Origin: Ideonella_A sp963843805
GTDB taxonomy: Bacteria > Pseudomonadota > Gammaproteobacteria > Burkholderiales > Burkholderiaceae_C
NCBI GenBank assembly: GCA_963843805.1
Contig: CAWJLY010000001.1
Location: 186,001-250,000, forward strand
Length of the DNA stretch: 64,000 bases
Direction: 5' to 3'
Shown here: piece by piece, positions 56,777 through 64,000 of the stretch
How the letters are laid out: every line of letters begins with the position of its first letter
Numbering within the stretch: position 1 is the first letter of the stretch
The notes under the pieces: generated by a model
Told to the model about the DNA's origin: nothing
The model's database searches: none
The model's input: only the letters and a program-made list of their open reading frames with translations
Translations under genes and position numbers: made by a program

Positions 56777-57346
56777 CTACTTGTCGCCGGGCATTCGCAC
56801 GATCGGCTCGCCTCGCGCGTCGACCGCGTAATCACCGCGGGTCGGCGTCGCTCCGGACAGCCCGGCCGGCAGCGCAAGGCGAATCGAGCGGACCGACGAG
56901 CGGCCGTCCTGAACCGTCGTCACATGCAGGTAGCTGTCGCCCGCCGGTGCAGTCAGATGCAGCGTGATCAAGGCCGGCTGACCGGCGCGCAGCAACCAGC
57001 GTTGCGGCACACCGGCATCGACCAACCGCGCGCCGTCGCCGGCCGCCACCGATACGGCCGCGTCGGCGGCCCGTGCACCTTCGAGGCGCAACGCCAGTTC
57101 GAAGCGGTCGTCGGCCTGAGGCTGTGATGGCGTCAGGCGCCACCAGCTGACGATGCCCGAGCGAAGTTTGCCCGACACCTGCTCGGGCCCGCCAAGCCAG
57201 TCGCCGACGCGATCTGCAGGTGCGGCGGGGGCGATCGATTGGCCGATCGGCGCCGTTGCCGGGTCACCCCGGCAAGCGGTCAGGGCCGCCATGGCGAGCA
57301 GCAAGGCGACAGTCGCCAGAACAGCAACCAGGCAGCGGGAGCGCAT
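56777..57346 (-). CDS. Hypothetical lipoprotein
   Basis: An intact 189-residue protein starting MRSRCLVAVLATVALLLAMA with lipobox ALTAC (Cys25). The mature part looks like a single beta-rich domain (RFELALRLEGARAADAAVSV, ITLHLTAPAGDSYLHVTTVQ). It is 38 bp downstream of the large HEFGH lipoprotein gene on the same strand and is probably its operon partner. No family recognised. Confidence 0.75.
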   Translation of the reverse strand: MRSRCLVAVLATVALLLAMAALTACRGDPATAPIGQSIAPAAPADRVGDWLGGPEQVSGKLRSGIVSWWRLTPSQPQADDRFELALRLEGARAADAAVSVAAGDGARLVDAGVPQRWLLRAGQPALITLHLTAPAGDSYLHVTTVQDGRSSVRSIRLALPAGLSGATPTRGDYAVDARGEPIVRMPGDK

Positions 57347-57384
57347 CGAGCCGCCCGCCGACTCAGCGACTCCCGCCGGATCGT

Positions 57385-60204
57385 TCACGCCGGCATTCGC
57401 CACAGCGTCAAGGTGTTGCCGCAGCGGCTGCCCTGAAACAGGTTGGCCTGAGTCTGTTGAAACAGCAGCGTGTAAGTCGCCCCCTGGAGCACCGGAATCT
57501 GCACCGCTTCGCCCCATTCGTTGACGCGTACCTTGCCGCCGCGATCACTGCGTGCAGACACGGTCGTGTCCTTGCCGTCGAGCGGCGCGCCCTTGTCGTC
57601 GGCGAGCTTGATGCCCATGCTGCCAGAGTACGGCGAAACGAATGTGAATCGCTTCAGCATGCCAAGACCGTTGGACAACTGCGCGCCTTTCAGGTTGTGG
57701 TTGATGCAGAAACCGGGCGGGTTGGTCGGTGTCAGCGCGACCGGCTCACTGCCGCCAGCGGCAGCCGCCACGTTCACTGGCAGGTAAAGCGTCTCCAGAT
57801 CATTGGCGCCGACGGCTGCTGCACCTTTGCTCTGCTCCGCCATGATCGCAGCATCCGGCGCCGCACCAGCCGGCAGGCGTCCGAGCGGGTCGGTGCTGCG
57901 GATGTTCTCGGCCGCCAGCAGATCGGCCACTTCGGCGCTCGGGTTGGCGGCGATGAAGCGGGCCATGAAGGCGAACAAGGTCGACGAGTAGTGGTCGGCC
58001 TTCAACGCCGTCACCGCTTGCCAGAACGCCGTGAAGCCATGGCGCTTGCCGATCTGGTACATCACATACTGCACCGATTCCTCGGCGTAGAAGCCTTTTC
58101 GCAGCCCTGCAGCGGTGGGTTGGTCGAGGTTGGTCACCCCACCGCCCGACTGCTTGTTGCCCGAGGTGTCGATGTAGAACGGGCTGCCCGACAACAGCCC
58201 ACCCACCGCCGTGCCGTAACCCTCGCCAAACGCCAGGCTGGCGTCCTTGAAATCCCCGATGGCGTGGCTGCCGCCCGGGCTGTCGCTCGACGACAGCACC
58301 GACTGCAACCAGTGGCCGAACTCGTGACCGATCACCCCCTGATCGAACTCGTCGGTATCGACATCGGCCTTGCCGAGGATGAAGACACCCGGCAGGGTGC
58401 CGCTGTCGGCATAGTGCGAGGTGCCGATCTGGCCAGCCTCCTTGTTGCCGTCGGTGCCGACATTCTTCGGGCTCCAGTAGAAGTTCACATCGGGGAAGAC
58501 CACATTCGGATCGGTGACCTGGATCTTGGTCATCGCGCTGTAGGCCACTTCCAGAATGGAGAACGGGGCCGACTTGCGCGCCTCGTCGGTGCCGACCGTG
58601 CCGTCAGCTGCAAAACCCAGTGTCGCCACCAGGTCGACTGTCTGCACACCTTCAGCAGCCGTGGTCAGCGGTGCCGAATCCAGCACATACAACGCCTTCG
58701 GACTGCTGGTGCTGGTGTTGTCTCGCACGGCCAGGTTCCATTGCGCTCCGGTCGCGGCACCTGCGGCCCGGGTCTTCAGCAACTGCGCCTTCACGCGCAC
58801 CGTGACATTGCGGCCGGCATCGACTCCCAAAAAGCTGTATTTGCCCTCGCCGTCGGTGGTCGACTCGCGAATCGCTGCGCCGTTGGCGTCGCGGTCCAGC
58901 AATTCGACGACCACGCCCTTCACGGTAAAGGTTCGCGTGCTCGCGTAGTTGTGCGCGCCGCTGGTCGTGTCCACCGTCGGCGCAATGGCGGTGACGGTGC
59001 CACCGAGCGTGACCGGCCCGGTGCCGGTATTGCCAACCGCCAGTGCACGCTTGCGATCGCCGCTGGCTGGGGTCGCTGGAGCGGCCTGCACCGTCATCTC
59101 GGTCTGATACACCACGACGCCAGCGTCGCGCACCACCAACATGGCTTGGCCTGCGGGCTGCGCCGGGCATTCGGCCGTCACTTCCTGATCGCCGGTACTC
59201 TGCTCCTGTTCGTCGGTCTCGAGATCGAACAGTGCACATTCGGCGCCGGCCAGGCGCACATCCAGACCGATGGTCAACCAGCGCCCACCGATGGCAAGTG
59301 TGGACGCGATGCCGGGCTCGATGACGTGCAGCGCATCGCCGCTGTCGGTGGGCGAGTCGTCGGCATCGACATAGTCGATGGTGGCCAGCGGCTCGACATG
59401 CACCGCGTTGTCGAACAACTCGCGCGCCAGCAGGTCGCCCACTGCTCCCAGCCGGGGCTGCAGCCGGTTGTTGCGGAGCACCGACTCCAGCGCATGCGCA
59501 TAGGCGCGCGGCAGCGGCATCGCCTTTGGAAAGCCGTGGCTGTCGGTATTGGAAGCAAAGGCCGCGATCAGCGCCTCGAGGTCGGCCCCCGCACTGCCGC
59601 TCGACTGCAGCTGCGACAGTGCGGCCAGTGCCAGCGCGTGGCGTGATGCCGCGTCATCAGCCGCGGTGGCGCTGGACAAGTCTGGCGCGGCGACGCTGCC
59701 GATGTCGATCTGGTCAAGGCCGAAACTGCGCGCAACCCATCGGCGAGTGGTGGCGTACTGGGCGTCTGCGCTTTGCGTGCCGAGCAGGCGAACAGCCAGC
59801 TCGGTCAGGGGTGTGACCATCGCCGTGCCGACGCTGCCCGGTGCGGCCGGCGCCGCCGTGACGCTGCGCAGGCGCGCTGCGGTGAGCGTGCGACCGGACG
59901 CCAGGTCGGCATAGGTGCCGCCGGTACAAGTCACGACAACCAGGCCACTGCTGCTGCCGACGCCGGTGAAGGTGGCGCCGCCATCCGACAACGTGCTGAC
60001 ATTCGATGCCAGCGACTTGCCGCCCGCATCGGTCAGGCTGCAGCTTGCGCCGTTGATCGGCGCAGCGCCGGTCTGGATGCGCAAGGTGGGGCCCGGCAAC
60101 GCGTCATCGCTGCCACAGCCCGCAAGTGCTGCCATTGCGCCGAGAAGCGCCAGCGTGCGCAAGCCGCGGCCTGCACGGGAAACTTCTCTGATCGTGTCGG
60201 GCAT
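57385..60204 (-). CDS. Large lipoprotein with an HEFGH metalloprotease motif
   Basis: An intact 939-residue protein. ATG 60204 follows AGGAAG at a good distance. The signal ends MAALAGC with lipid-attachment Cys30. The N-terminal region (about 40-300) has ITRIQT-like beta strands and a helical part. A carboxypeptidase-like beta domain follows (YSFLGVDAGRNVTVRVKAQL). The catalytic domain contains GVIGHEFGHWLQSVLSSSDS with His627-Glu-x-x-His, and a downstream LAFGEGYGTAVGGLLSG that could supply the third zinc ligand Glu. AEESVQYVMYQIGKRHGFTA fits a helical subdomain. It probably acts on the cell surface. No exact family recognised. Confidence 0.8.
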   Translation of the reverse strand: MPDTIREVSRAGRGLRTLALLGAMAALAGCGSDDALPGPTLRIQTGAAPINGASCSLTDAGGKSLASNVSTLSDGGATFTGVGSSSGLVVVTCTGGTYADLASGRTLTAARLRSVTAAPAAPGSVGTAMVTPLTELAVRLLGTQSADAQYATTRRWVARSFGLDQIDIGSVAAPDLSSATAADDAASRHALALAALSQLQSSGSAGADLEALIAAFASNTDSHGFPKAMPLPRAYAHALESVLRNNRLQPRLGAVGDLLARELFDNAVHVEPLATIDYVDADDSPTDSGDALHVIEPGIASTLAIGGRWLTIGLDVRLAGAECALFDLETDEQEQSTGDQEVTAECPAQPAGQAMLVVRDAGVVVYQTEMTVQAAPATPASGDRKRALAVGNTGTGPVTLGGTVTAIAPTVDTTSGAHNYASTRTFTVKGVVVELLDRDANGAAIRESTTDGEGKYSFLGVDAGRNVTVRVKAQLLKTRAAGAATGAQWNLAVRDNTSTSSPKALYVLDSAPLTTAAEGVQTVDLVATLGFAADGTVGTDEARKSAPFSILEVAYSAMTKIQVTDPNVVFPDVNFYWSPKNVGTDGNKEAGQIGTSHYADSGTLPGVFILGKADVDTDEFDQGVIGHEFGHWLQSVLSSSDSPGGSHAIGDFKDASLAFGEGYGTAVGGLLSGSPFYIDTSGNKQSGGGVTNLDQPTAAGLRKGFYAEESVQYVMYQIGKRHGFTAFWQAVTALKADHYSSTLFAFMARFIAANPSAEVADLLAAENIRSTDPLGRLPAGAAPDAAIMAEQSKGAAAVGANDLETLYLPVNVAAAAGGSEPVALTPTNPPGFCINHNLKGAQLSNGLGMLKRFTFVSPYSGSMGIKLADDKGAPLDGKDTTVSARSDRGGKVRVNEWGEAVQIPVLQGATYTLLFQQTQANLFQGSRCGNTLTLWRMPA

Positions 60205-60282
60205 GTCGCTTCCTGGTTGTCCATCTCGTCGAACGGCCAGCCGTGGAATTTACGCTGGAAGCCGACTTGCCACGAACAATTT

Positions 60283-61437
60283 TTACTTCGCCGGCAGGTC
60301 CTTGCTCGGATCGATCAGCACCTTGGCGCCGGTCGAACGCTGACCATAGATTGCAATCGCCTCCGTCGTCAACGCCTCGGCCAGCGACAGGGTGCGCGTG
60401 TAGTGGCTGGCAAAAGTGGTTTTCAGTTCGGCAGCGACGCGCTCGCGCAGTTTCTGCGCGGCTGTCGAATCGAGCTTTTGCAGAAACGGAAACAACAGCC
60501 AGCCACCCATGCCCCAGGCCATGCCGAAACTGCGGTTGAACTCGGTTGGCGCCGGGTCCAGCATGCCGTAGAGGTAGACCTGCTTGTGAATCGCCGAGCC
60601 GTAACGGCTGTATTCCTTTGCATTGCGGTTGATCGCCGCCTCCATGCAGGTCAGGATCTGGCCAGCCAGCTTGCCGCCGCCGATGGCATCGAAGGCAATC
60701 GTAGCGCCGGTCTCGGCCAGCGCGTCGGTCAGCTCGGCAGCGAAGTCGGGCGAGGCGATGTTGCATACATGCCTGGCGCCTTGTTCACGCAACAACGCCA
60801 CCTGTTCGGCCTTGCGCACGATGTTGACCAGCCCGATGCCGTCTTGCAGGCAGACGCGGTTGAGCATCTGTCCCAGGTTCGACGCGGCCGCGGTGTGGAC
60901 CAATGCCTGGTGACCTTCGCGCTTCATGGTCTCGACCATGCCCAGCGCGGTCAGCGGGTTGACGAAACAGGACGCACCCTCGGCCGGGCGGGTGCCAGGC
61001 GGCAAGACCAGGCATTGATCAGCCTTGATGCTGCGATGCTGCGCATACATTGCGCCGCCGATCATCGCCACCGTCTTGCCGAGCAATGCCTGCGCCGCGG
61101 CAGAACTGCCGGCCTGGATCACCACGCCCGCGCCCTCGTTGCCCACCGGCATCGACGCGTCGGCGCGGCCCGCCATCGCTTTCATGAATTTTTCAGGCAC
61201 ATGCGCAGTGAGCACCGGGCGCTCGGCAGTGCCCGTTACCGTGGCCGTGCTCATGTCGGCCGCGCCGAACAGCAGGCCCAGATCCGACGGGTTGATCGGC
61301 GTGGCCTCGATGCGCACCAGAACCTCGTCAGGCGCCGGCTCAGGTATCGGCACGTCATGCAGCGAGACTTCGAGCTCGCCATTGGCACGGATCAATGAAC
61401 GCAGTTGCAAACTGGTGCGGGCGGATTCGGTGCTCAT
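60283..61437 (-). CDS. Zinc-type alcohol dehydrogenase-like (MDR) oxidoreductase
   Basis: An intact 384-residue medium-chain dehydrogenase/reductase: VRIEATPINPSDLGLLFGAA, MPVGNEGAGVVIQAGSSAAA, a nucleotide-binding region ALVHTAAASNLGQMLNRVCL, and IAFDAIGGGKLAGQILTCME. The Cys/His ligands of the catalytic zinc are absent, as in quinone oxidoreductase-type members. Start ATG 61437 (MSTESARTSLQLRSLIRANG) is preferred over the upstream in-frame codon at 61461. The substrate is unknown, probably an NADPH-dependent quinone or enone reduction. Confidence 0.88.
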   Translation of the reverse strand: MSTESARTSLQLRSLIRANGELEVSLHDVPIPEPAPDEVLVRIEATPINPSDLGLLFGAADMSTATVTGTAERPVLTAHVPEKFMKAMAGRADASMPVGNEGAGVVIQAGSSAAAQALLGKTVAMIGGAMYAQHRSIKADQCLVLPPGTRPAEGASCFVNPLTALGMVETMKREGHQALVHTAAASNLGQMLNRVCLQDGIGLVNIVRKAEQVALLREQGARHVCNIASPDFAAELTDALAETGATIAFDAIGGGKLAGQILTCMEAAINRNAKEYSRYGSAIHKQVYLYGMLDPAPTEFNRSFGMAWGMGGWLLFPFLQKLDSTAAQKLRERVAAELKTTFASHYTRTLSLAEALTTEAIAIYGQRSTGAKVLIDPSKDLPAK

Positions 61438-61699
61438 GAGAATTCTCTTCGACGGTCGCAATCGGCCAGTCTAGTGCAGCGTCAGACGCGGCCGGCCACC
61501 CATGCCCGGCAGGTCGCTGCTACCTGTCCAGCAGCAACGTGGATTCGTCGCGCATCGGAAGGGCAAAGGAAGGCCCCTGTGCTTGATTGCAAGATGGCTG
61601 GCGCTTCAAACGCAGATCCCCGCGATCAGCCATCGGGCATCTTGCAATGCAGCACAAGCGACCGCGCCGCCGGCCGCTTGGCGTCTTCGACAGACAGGC

Positions 61700-62089
61700 T
61701 CAGCGTTTTTCGGCCGCCGTCTCCGTGTGCATGGCACACCGCCAGCCGTCGTCGGTTTGCACCCAGGTCGAGGTGTCGTTCATCTCCTGATCTTTCGCGG
61801 CACCGTTGTCGCGAGGGGCGACGCTTTGCTTCACATGGTAGGTGAGGATTGCAGTGGTGTCGTTCGGGAACACCACTTCCATGTCGCTGAACTCGAACGA
61901 CTTGACCACCATGCTGCCCTGCTCGGCCATCTTGCGATAACCCGCATGATCGAACTTCATTGCGCCGTACGCGCTGACCATCAGCGCCGGCTCACAAAGC
62001 AGGCTCAGCGCTGTGTCCGTGTCGCGATCCACCATCGATTGCCAAAACTTCGTCTCGAGGTCAACCAGCTTTGCTCTGGGATGCCGCAT
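61700..62089 (-). CDS. NTF2-like (DUF4440-type) small protein
   Basis: An intact 129-residue protein starting MRHPRAKLVDLETKFWQSMV, with AGGAGAA upstream of ATG 62089. The cone-shaped NTF2 fold is suggested by TKFWQSMVDRDTDTALSLL, FDHAGYRKMAEQGSMVVKSF, VVFPNDTTAILTYHVKQSVA and the C-terminal TSTWVQTDDGWRCAMHTETA. Such proteins act as small isomerases or ligand carriers, or have no known activity. It is downstream of the LysR gene. Confidence 0.85.
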   Translation of the reverse strand: MRHPRAKLVDLETKFWQSMVDRDTDTALSLLCEPALMVSAYGAMKFDHAGYRKMAEQGSMVVKSFEFSDMEVVFPNDTTAILTYHVKQSVAPRDNGAAKDQEMNDTSTWVQTDDGWRCAMHTETAAEKR

Positions 62090-62220
62090 GACGTTCTCCT
62101 GCAAGTAGGGGCCTTCCATCCTTCTCTGTATCAAGGGGACGTCCATCGGATCGAACTGACCGTCTTTGTAGGGCGTTCGCTCAGTGCGATGCGGGCCTCC
62201 GAGCATCGCCATGGTTTCCC

Positions 62221-63111
62221 TCAGCAAGTACAGACTTGCAGAACGAGAGCCCTCAGCCATCGATGTGCGGCGTCGCCATCCATTCGCGGGTGCCACATCA
62301 TCGAGACCGTGATCGGCGCCAGCTCGACCGGCAGCGCAAAGCTGAACATCCCGGCGCGCAGGTTGCCGGTGTGCCGCTCGGGAACGGTCGCGACCAGATC
62401 CGAAGCGCGGGCAAAGGCCAGGGCGTCCGAGAATCCGCTGACGCAGGTGACGATCTCGCGTCTCAGTTGCAGACGCTTCAAGGCTTCGTCCATCGGACCT
62501 GTATCCAGCCCTCTGCGCGAAACCAGAACATGTTGGCCCGCGGCGTAACGCTCGGCTGTGATCAAGTGACGGCTCAGCGGATGGCCTGAACGCACGACGC
62601 CGACGAAACGGTCCTTGAACAGCGCACGGACCCGCACTTCCGGACCCGTCGCCTCGCCGATGACGCCGGTCTCCAGATCGACGCCTCCTTCGCGCAGCGG
62701 CGCGCTGAGCTTGTCCAGCTTCTGCAGGAACCGAAGTCTGACGCCGGGCGCCTCGCTGCGCACGCGGGTGATCAGCACCGGACCGAAATTGGCGGCAAAT
62801 CCGTCGCTGACCCGTAGCGTGAACGTTCTGACCAGTCGCCCGAGATCAAGTTGCTCGGCGGGACGCAGCACCAACTCCGCCTCCTGCACCAGCTGGCTGA
62901 CGCGCTCGCGCAGGGCCAGCGCGCGCGGCGTGGCGACCAGCCTCCGCCCGGCGCGAACCAGCAGCGGATCGCCCGTCGTCTCGCGCAGCCTGGCGAGTGC
63001 GCGGCTCATCGCCGACGGGCTCAAGCGCAGGCGTCGGGCGGCTCCCGCAACACTGCCCTCGGCGAGCAAAACGTCCAGCGTGATGAGCAGGTTGAGGTCG
63101 GGCGACGACAT
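62221..63111 (-). CDS. LysR-family transcriptional regulator
   Basis: An intact 296-residue regulator from MSSPDLNLLITLDVLLAEGS. The helix-turn-helix is SVAGAARRLRLSPSAMSRALARLRETTGDPLL, followed by the wing VRAGRRLVATPRALALRERV. The effector domain has FTLRVSDGFAANFGPVLITR and LVSRRGLDTGPMDEALKRL. It is divergent from the MFS exporter gene, 126 bp apart, the usual arrangement for a LysR regulator of its neighbour. Confidence 0.92.
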   Translation of the reverse strand: MSSPDLNLLITLDVLLAEGSVAGAARRLRLSPSAMSRALARLRETTGDPLLVRAGRRLVATPRALALRERVSQLVQEAELVLRPAEQLDLGRLVRTFTLRVSDGFAANFGPVLITRVRSEAPGVRLRFLQKLDKLSAPLREGGVDLETGVIGEATGPEVRVRALFKDRFVGVVRSGHPLSRHLITAERYAAGQHVLVSRRGLDTGPMDEALKRLQLRREIVTCVSGFSDALAFARASDLVATVPERHTGNLRAGMFSFALPVELAPITVSMMWHPRMDGDAAHRWLRALVLQVCTC

Positions 63112-63237
63112 GGATCGACGATATCGCAATCGAGCCGTGGGATGGCGTCAAACGCATTGACTCATTGCGAACGGTGCGCCTTCCGCTTTGTGATGTCGGG
63201 AAATACGATCCTTCCATCCAACAGATCGGGGGTCGAC

Positions 63238-64000
63238 ATGAACAACTCGCCATCGCCAGAAACACCGCTGGCGCGCCTGTCAAGCTTCAGCCATCGCGCT
63301 GGTTCGGCACCGGCGGCCGCACGGCCTGACAAACCGGCCCGACAGCAGCCTTCGGTGGCGTGGATCCTCACCAGCCTGTCGCTGTCGATGCTGTTGTCGT
63401 CGCTGGGCACCAGCATCGCCAATGTCGGACTGCCCACGCTGGCTCTTGCGTTCGACGCCAGTTTCGAGCAGGTGCAGTGGATCGTGCTGGCTTATCTGCT
63501 GGCCATCACGACCCTGGTCGTCAGTGTCGGACGGCTCGGCGACCTGATCGGCCGCCGGCGCTTGCTGCTTGCCGGCATCGCCCTGTTCACCACGGCCTCG
63601 CTGCTGTGCGCCATCGCGCCGACACTTGGACTGCTGATCGCTGCCCGCGTCGCGCAGGGCGCCGGCGCTGCGGTGATGATGGCGCTGACGTTGGCATTTG
63701 TCGGCCAGACCGTGCCCAAACGGCAGACCGGCAGCGCAATGGGTCTGCTGGGCACGATGTCGGCCGTCGGCACGGCGCTGGGCCCGTCGATCGGTGGTTT
63801 GCTGATCGCCGGCTTCGGATGGCCGGCCATCTTCCACGCCACCGTGCCGCTGGGCCTGCTGGCGCTGTGGCTGTTGTGGCGCAGCCTGCCCGTCGATCCG
63901 CCACGCTCGAACGCAGGCCCGGTCCGCTTCGATCACGTCGGCACCGTGATCCTGGCGCTGACGCTGGCGGCCTACTCGCTGGCGATGACAACTGGGCCCG
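63238..64000 (+). CDS. MFS (DHA2/EmrB-like) transporter, 5' part
   Basis: An open frame from ATG 63238 runs off the right edge (254 codons seen). A 40-residue soluble leader (MNNSPSPETPLARLSSFSHR) precedes helices LTSLSLSMLLSSLGTSIANV, VQWIVLAYLLAITTLVVSVG and LGDLIGRRRLLLAGIALFTT with the MFS loop motif GRLGDLIGRRR. GLLGTMSAVGTALGPSIGGL is the motif C of drug/H+ antiporters. It should export a drug or metabolite. It is divergent from the LysR regulator. Confidence 0.9.
   Translation, partial: MNNSPSPETPLARLSSFSHRAGSAPAAARPDKPARQQPSVAWILTSLSLSMLLSSLGTSIANVGLPTLALAFDASFEQVQWIVLAYLLAITTLVVSVGRLGDLIGRRRLLLAGIALFTTASLLCAIAPTLGLLIAARVAQGAGAAVMMALTLAFVGQTVPKRQTGSAMGLLGTMSAVGTALGPSIGGLLIAGFGWPAIFHATVPLGLLALWLLWRSLPVDPPRSNAGPVRFDHVGTVILALTLAAYSLAMTTGP

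Noticed and set aside
57220..59646. 808-codon open frame on plus, opposite the HEFGH lipoprotein
   Set aside because: An antisense shadow with low-complexity Arg/Gln/Ala composition; the minus protein has a lipobox and HExxH motif and explains the DNA.

Overview
The window is GC-rich (roughly two thirds G+C by eye) and looks like a chromosomal piece of a betaproteobacterium, most likely Burkholderiales. The evidence is a Bug-family periplasmic binding protein, a QseBC-like two-component pair, a DUF2789 protein, a fused FAD-monooxygenase/OYE-type aryl-CoA hydroxylase, two DctPQM TRAP transporters, and a GC-rich palindromic intergenic element of the kind seen in Comamonadaceae-like genomes. I saw no rRNA, tRNA, CRISPR array, prophage or insertion sequence.

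Layout. 0-5.6 kb (minus): a BamE-like lipoprotein and an ArsC/Spx-like protein; the Entner-Doudoroff genes eda and edd, with a HexR-like palindrome upstream of edd; an AsmA-like envelope protein. 5.8-9.5 kb (plus): a response regulator and sensor kinase overlapping by ATGA, followed by a DegP/HtrA-type protease. 9.5-14.9 kb (minus): a very large CHASE-PAS hybrid kinase, an Xre regulator and a DUF2789 protein. 15-19.5 kb (minus): a compact KaiC-KaiB-KaiB-histidine kinase/receiver operon, a non-cyanobacterial Kai timing or stress module without KaiA.

19.7-32.7 kb: a catabolic island. On minus, a hydantoinase/dihydropyrimidinase, an Asp/Glu-racemase-fold protein, two complete TRAP transporters, an amidase and a 2-keto-4-pentenoate hydratase-like protein are packed with overlapping start and stop codons. 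Diverging on plus are a single-cysteine Asp/Glu-racemase-fold enzyme, a GntR/FCD regulator and a third racemase-fold protein. The divergent promoter region carries four TGTCGACA-like palindromes. The genes suggest uptake and opening of a cyclic imide, ureide or related amide, but the substrate cannot be read from sequence.

32.7-40.5 kb (minus): an operon for aerobic CoA-dependent breakdown of an ortho-substituted benzoate (2-aminobenzoate or salicylate): aryl-CoA ligase, Rid-like protein, thioesterase, acyl-CoA dehydrogenase, enoyl-CoA hydratase, MarR regulator and bifunctional hydroxylase/reductase. A palindrome over the -35 box is a likely MarR operator. 40.5-48.2 kb: DoxX-like proteins, a class I amidotransferase, a radical SAM protein coupled to a DUF547 lipoprotein, a Bug solute-binding protein and an FAD oxidoreductase. 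48.2-64 kb: two HExxH lipoproteins, a CAP-domain protein, a solitary homodimeric E1 (AceE-type), a YbfB-like MFS protein, an exported methyltransferase, an MDR oxidoreductase, an NTF2-like protein, a LysR regulator and the start of an MFS exporter.

Many otherwise well conserved genes between 1.5 and 48.3 kb are split by small frameshifts, while nearly everything from about 48.4 kb onward is intact. At many sites the shift is +1/-2 and is repaired by restoring one GC or CG dinucleotide, so I read most of them as assembly or sequencing errors and annotate the genes as whole loci. Coordinates for broken genes run from the inferred start to the inferred stop.
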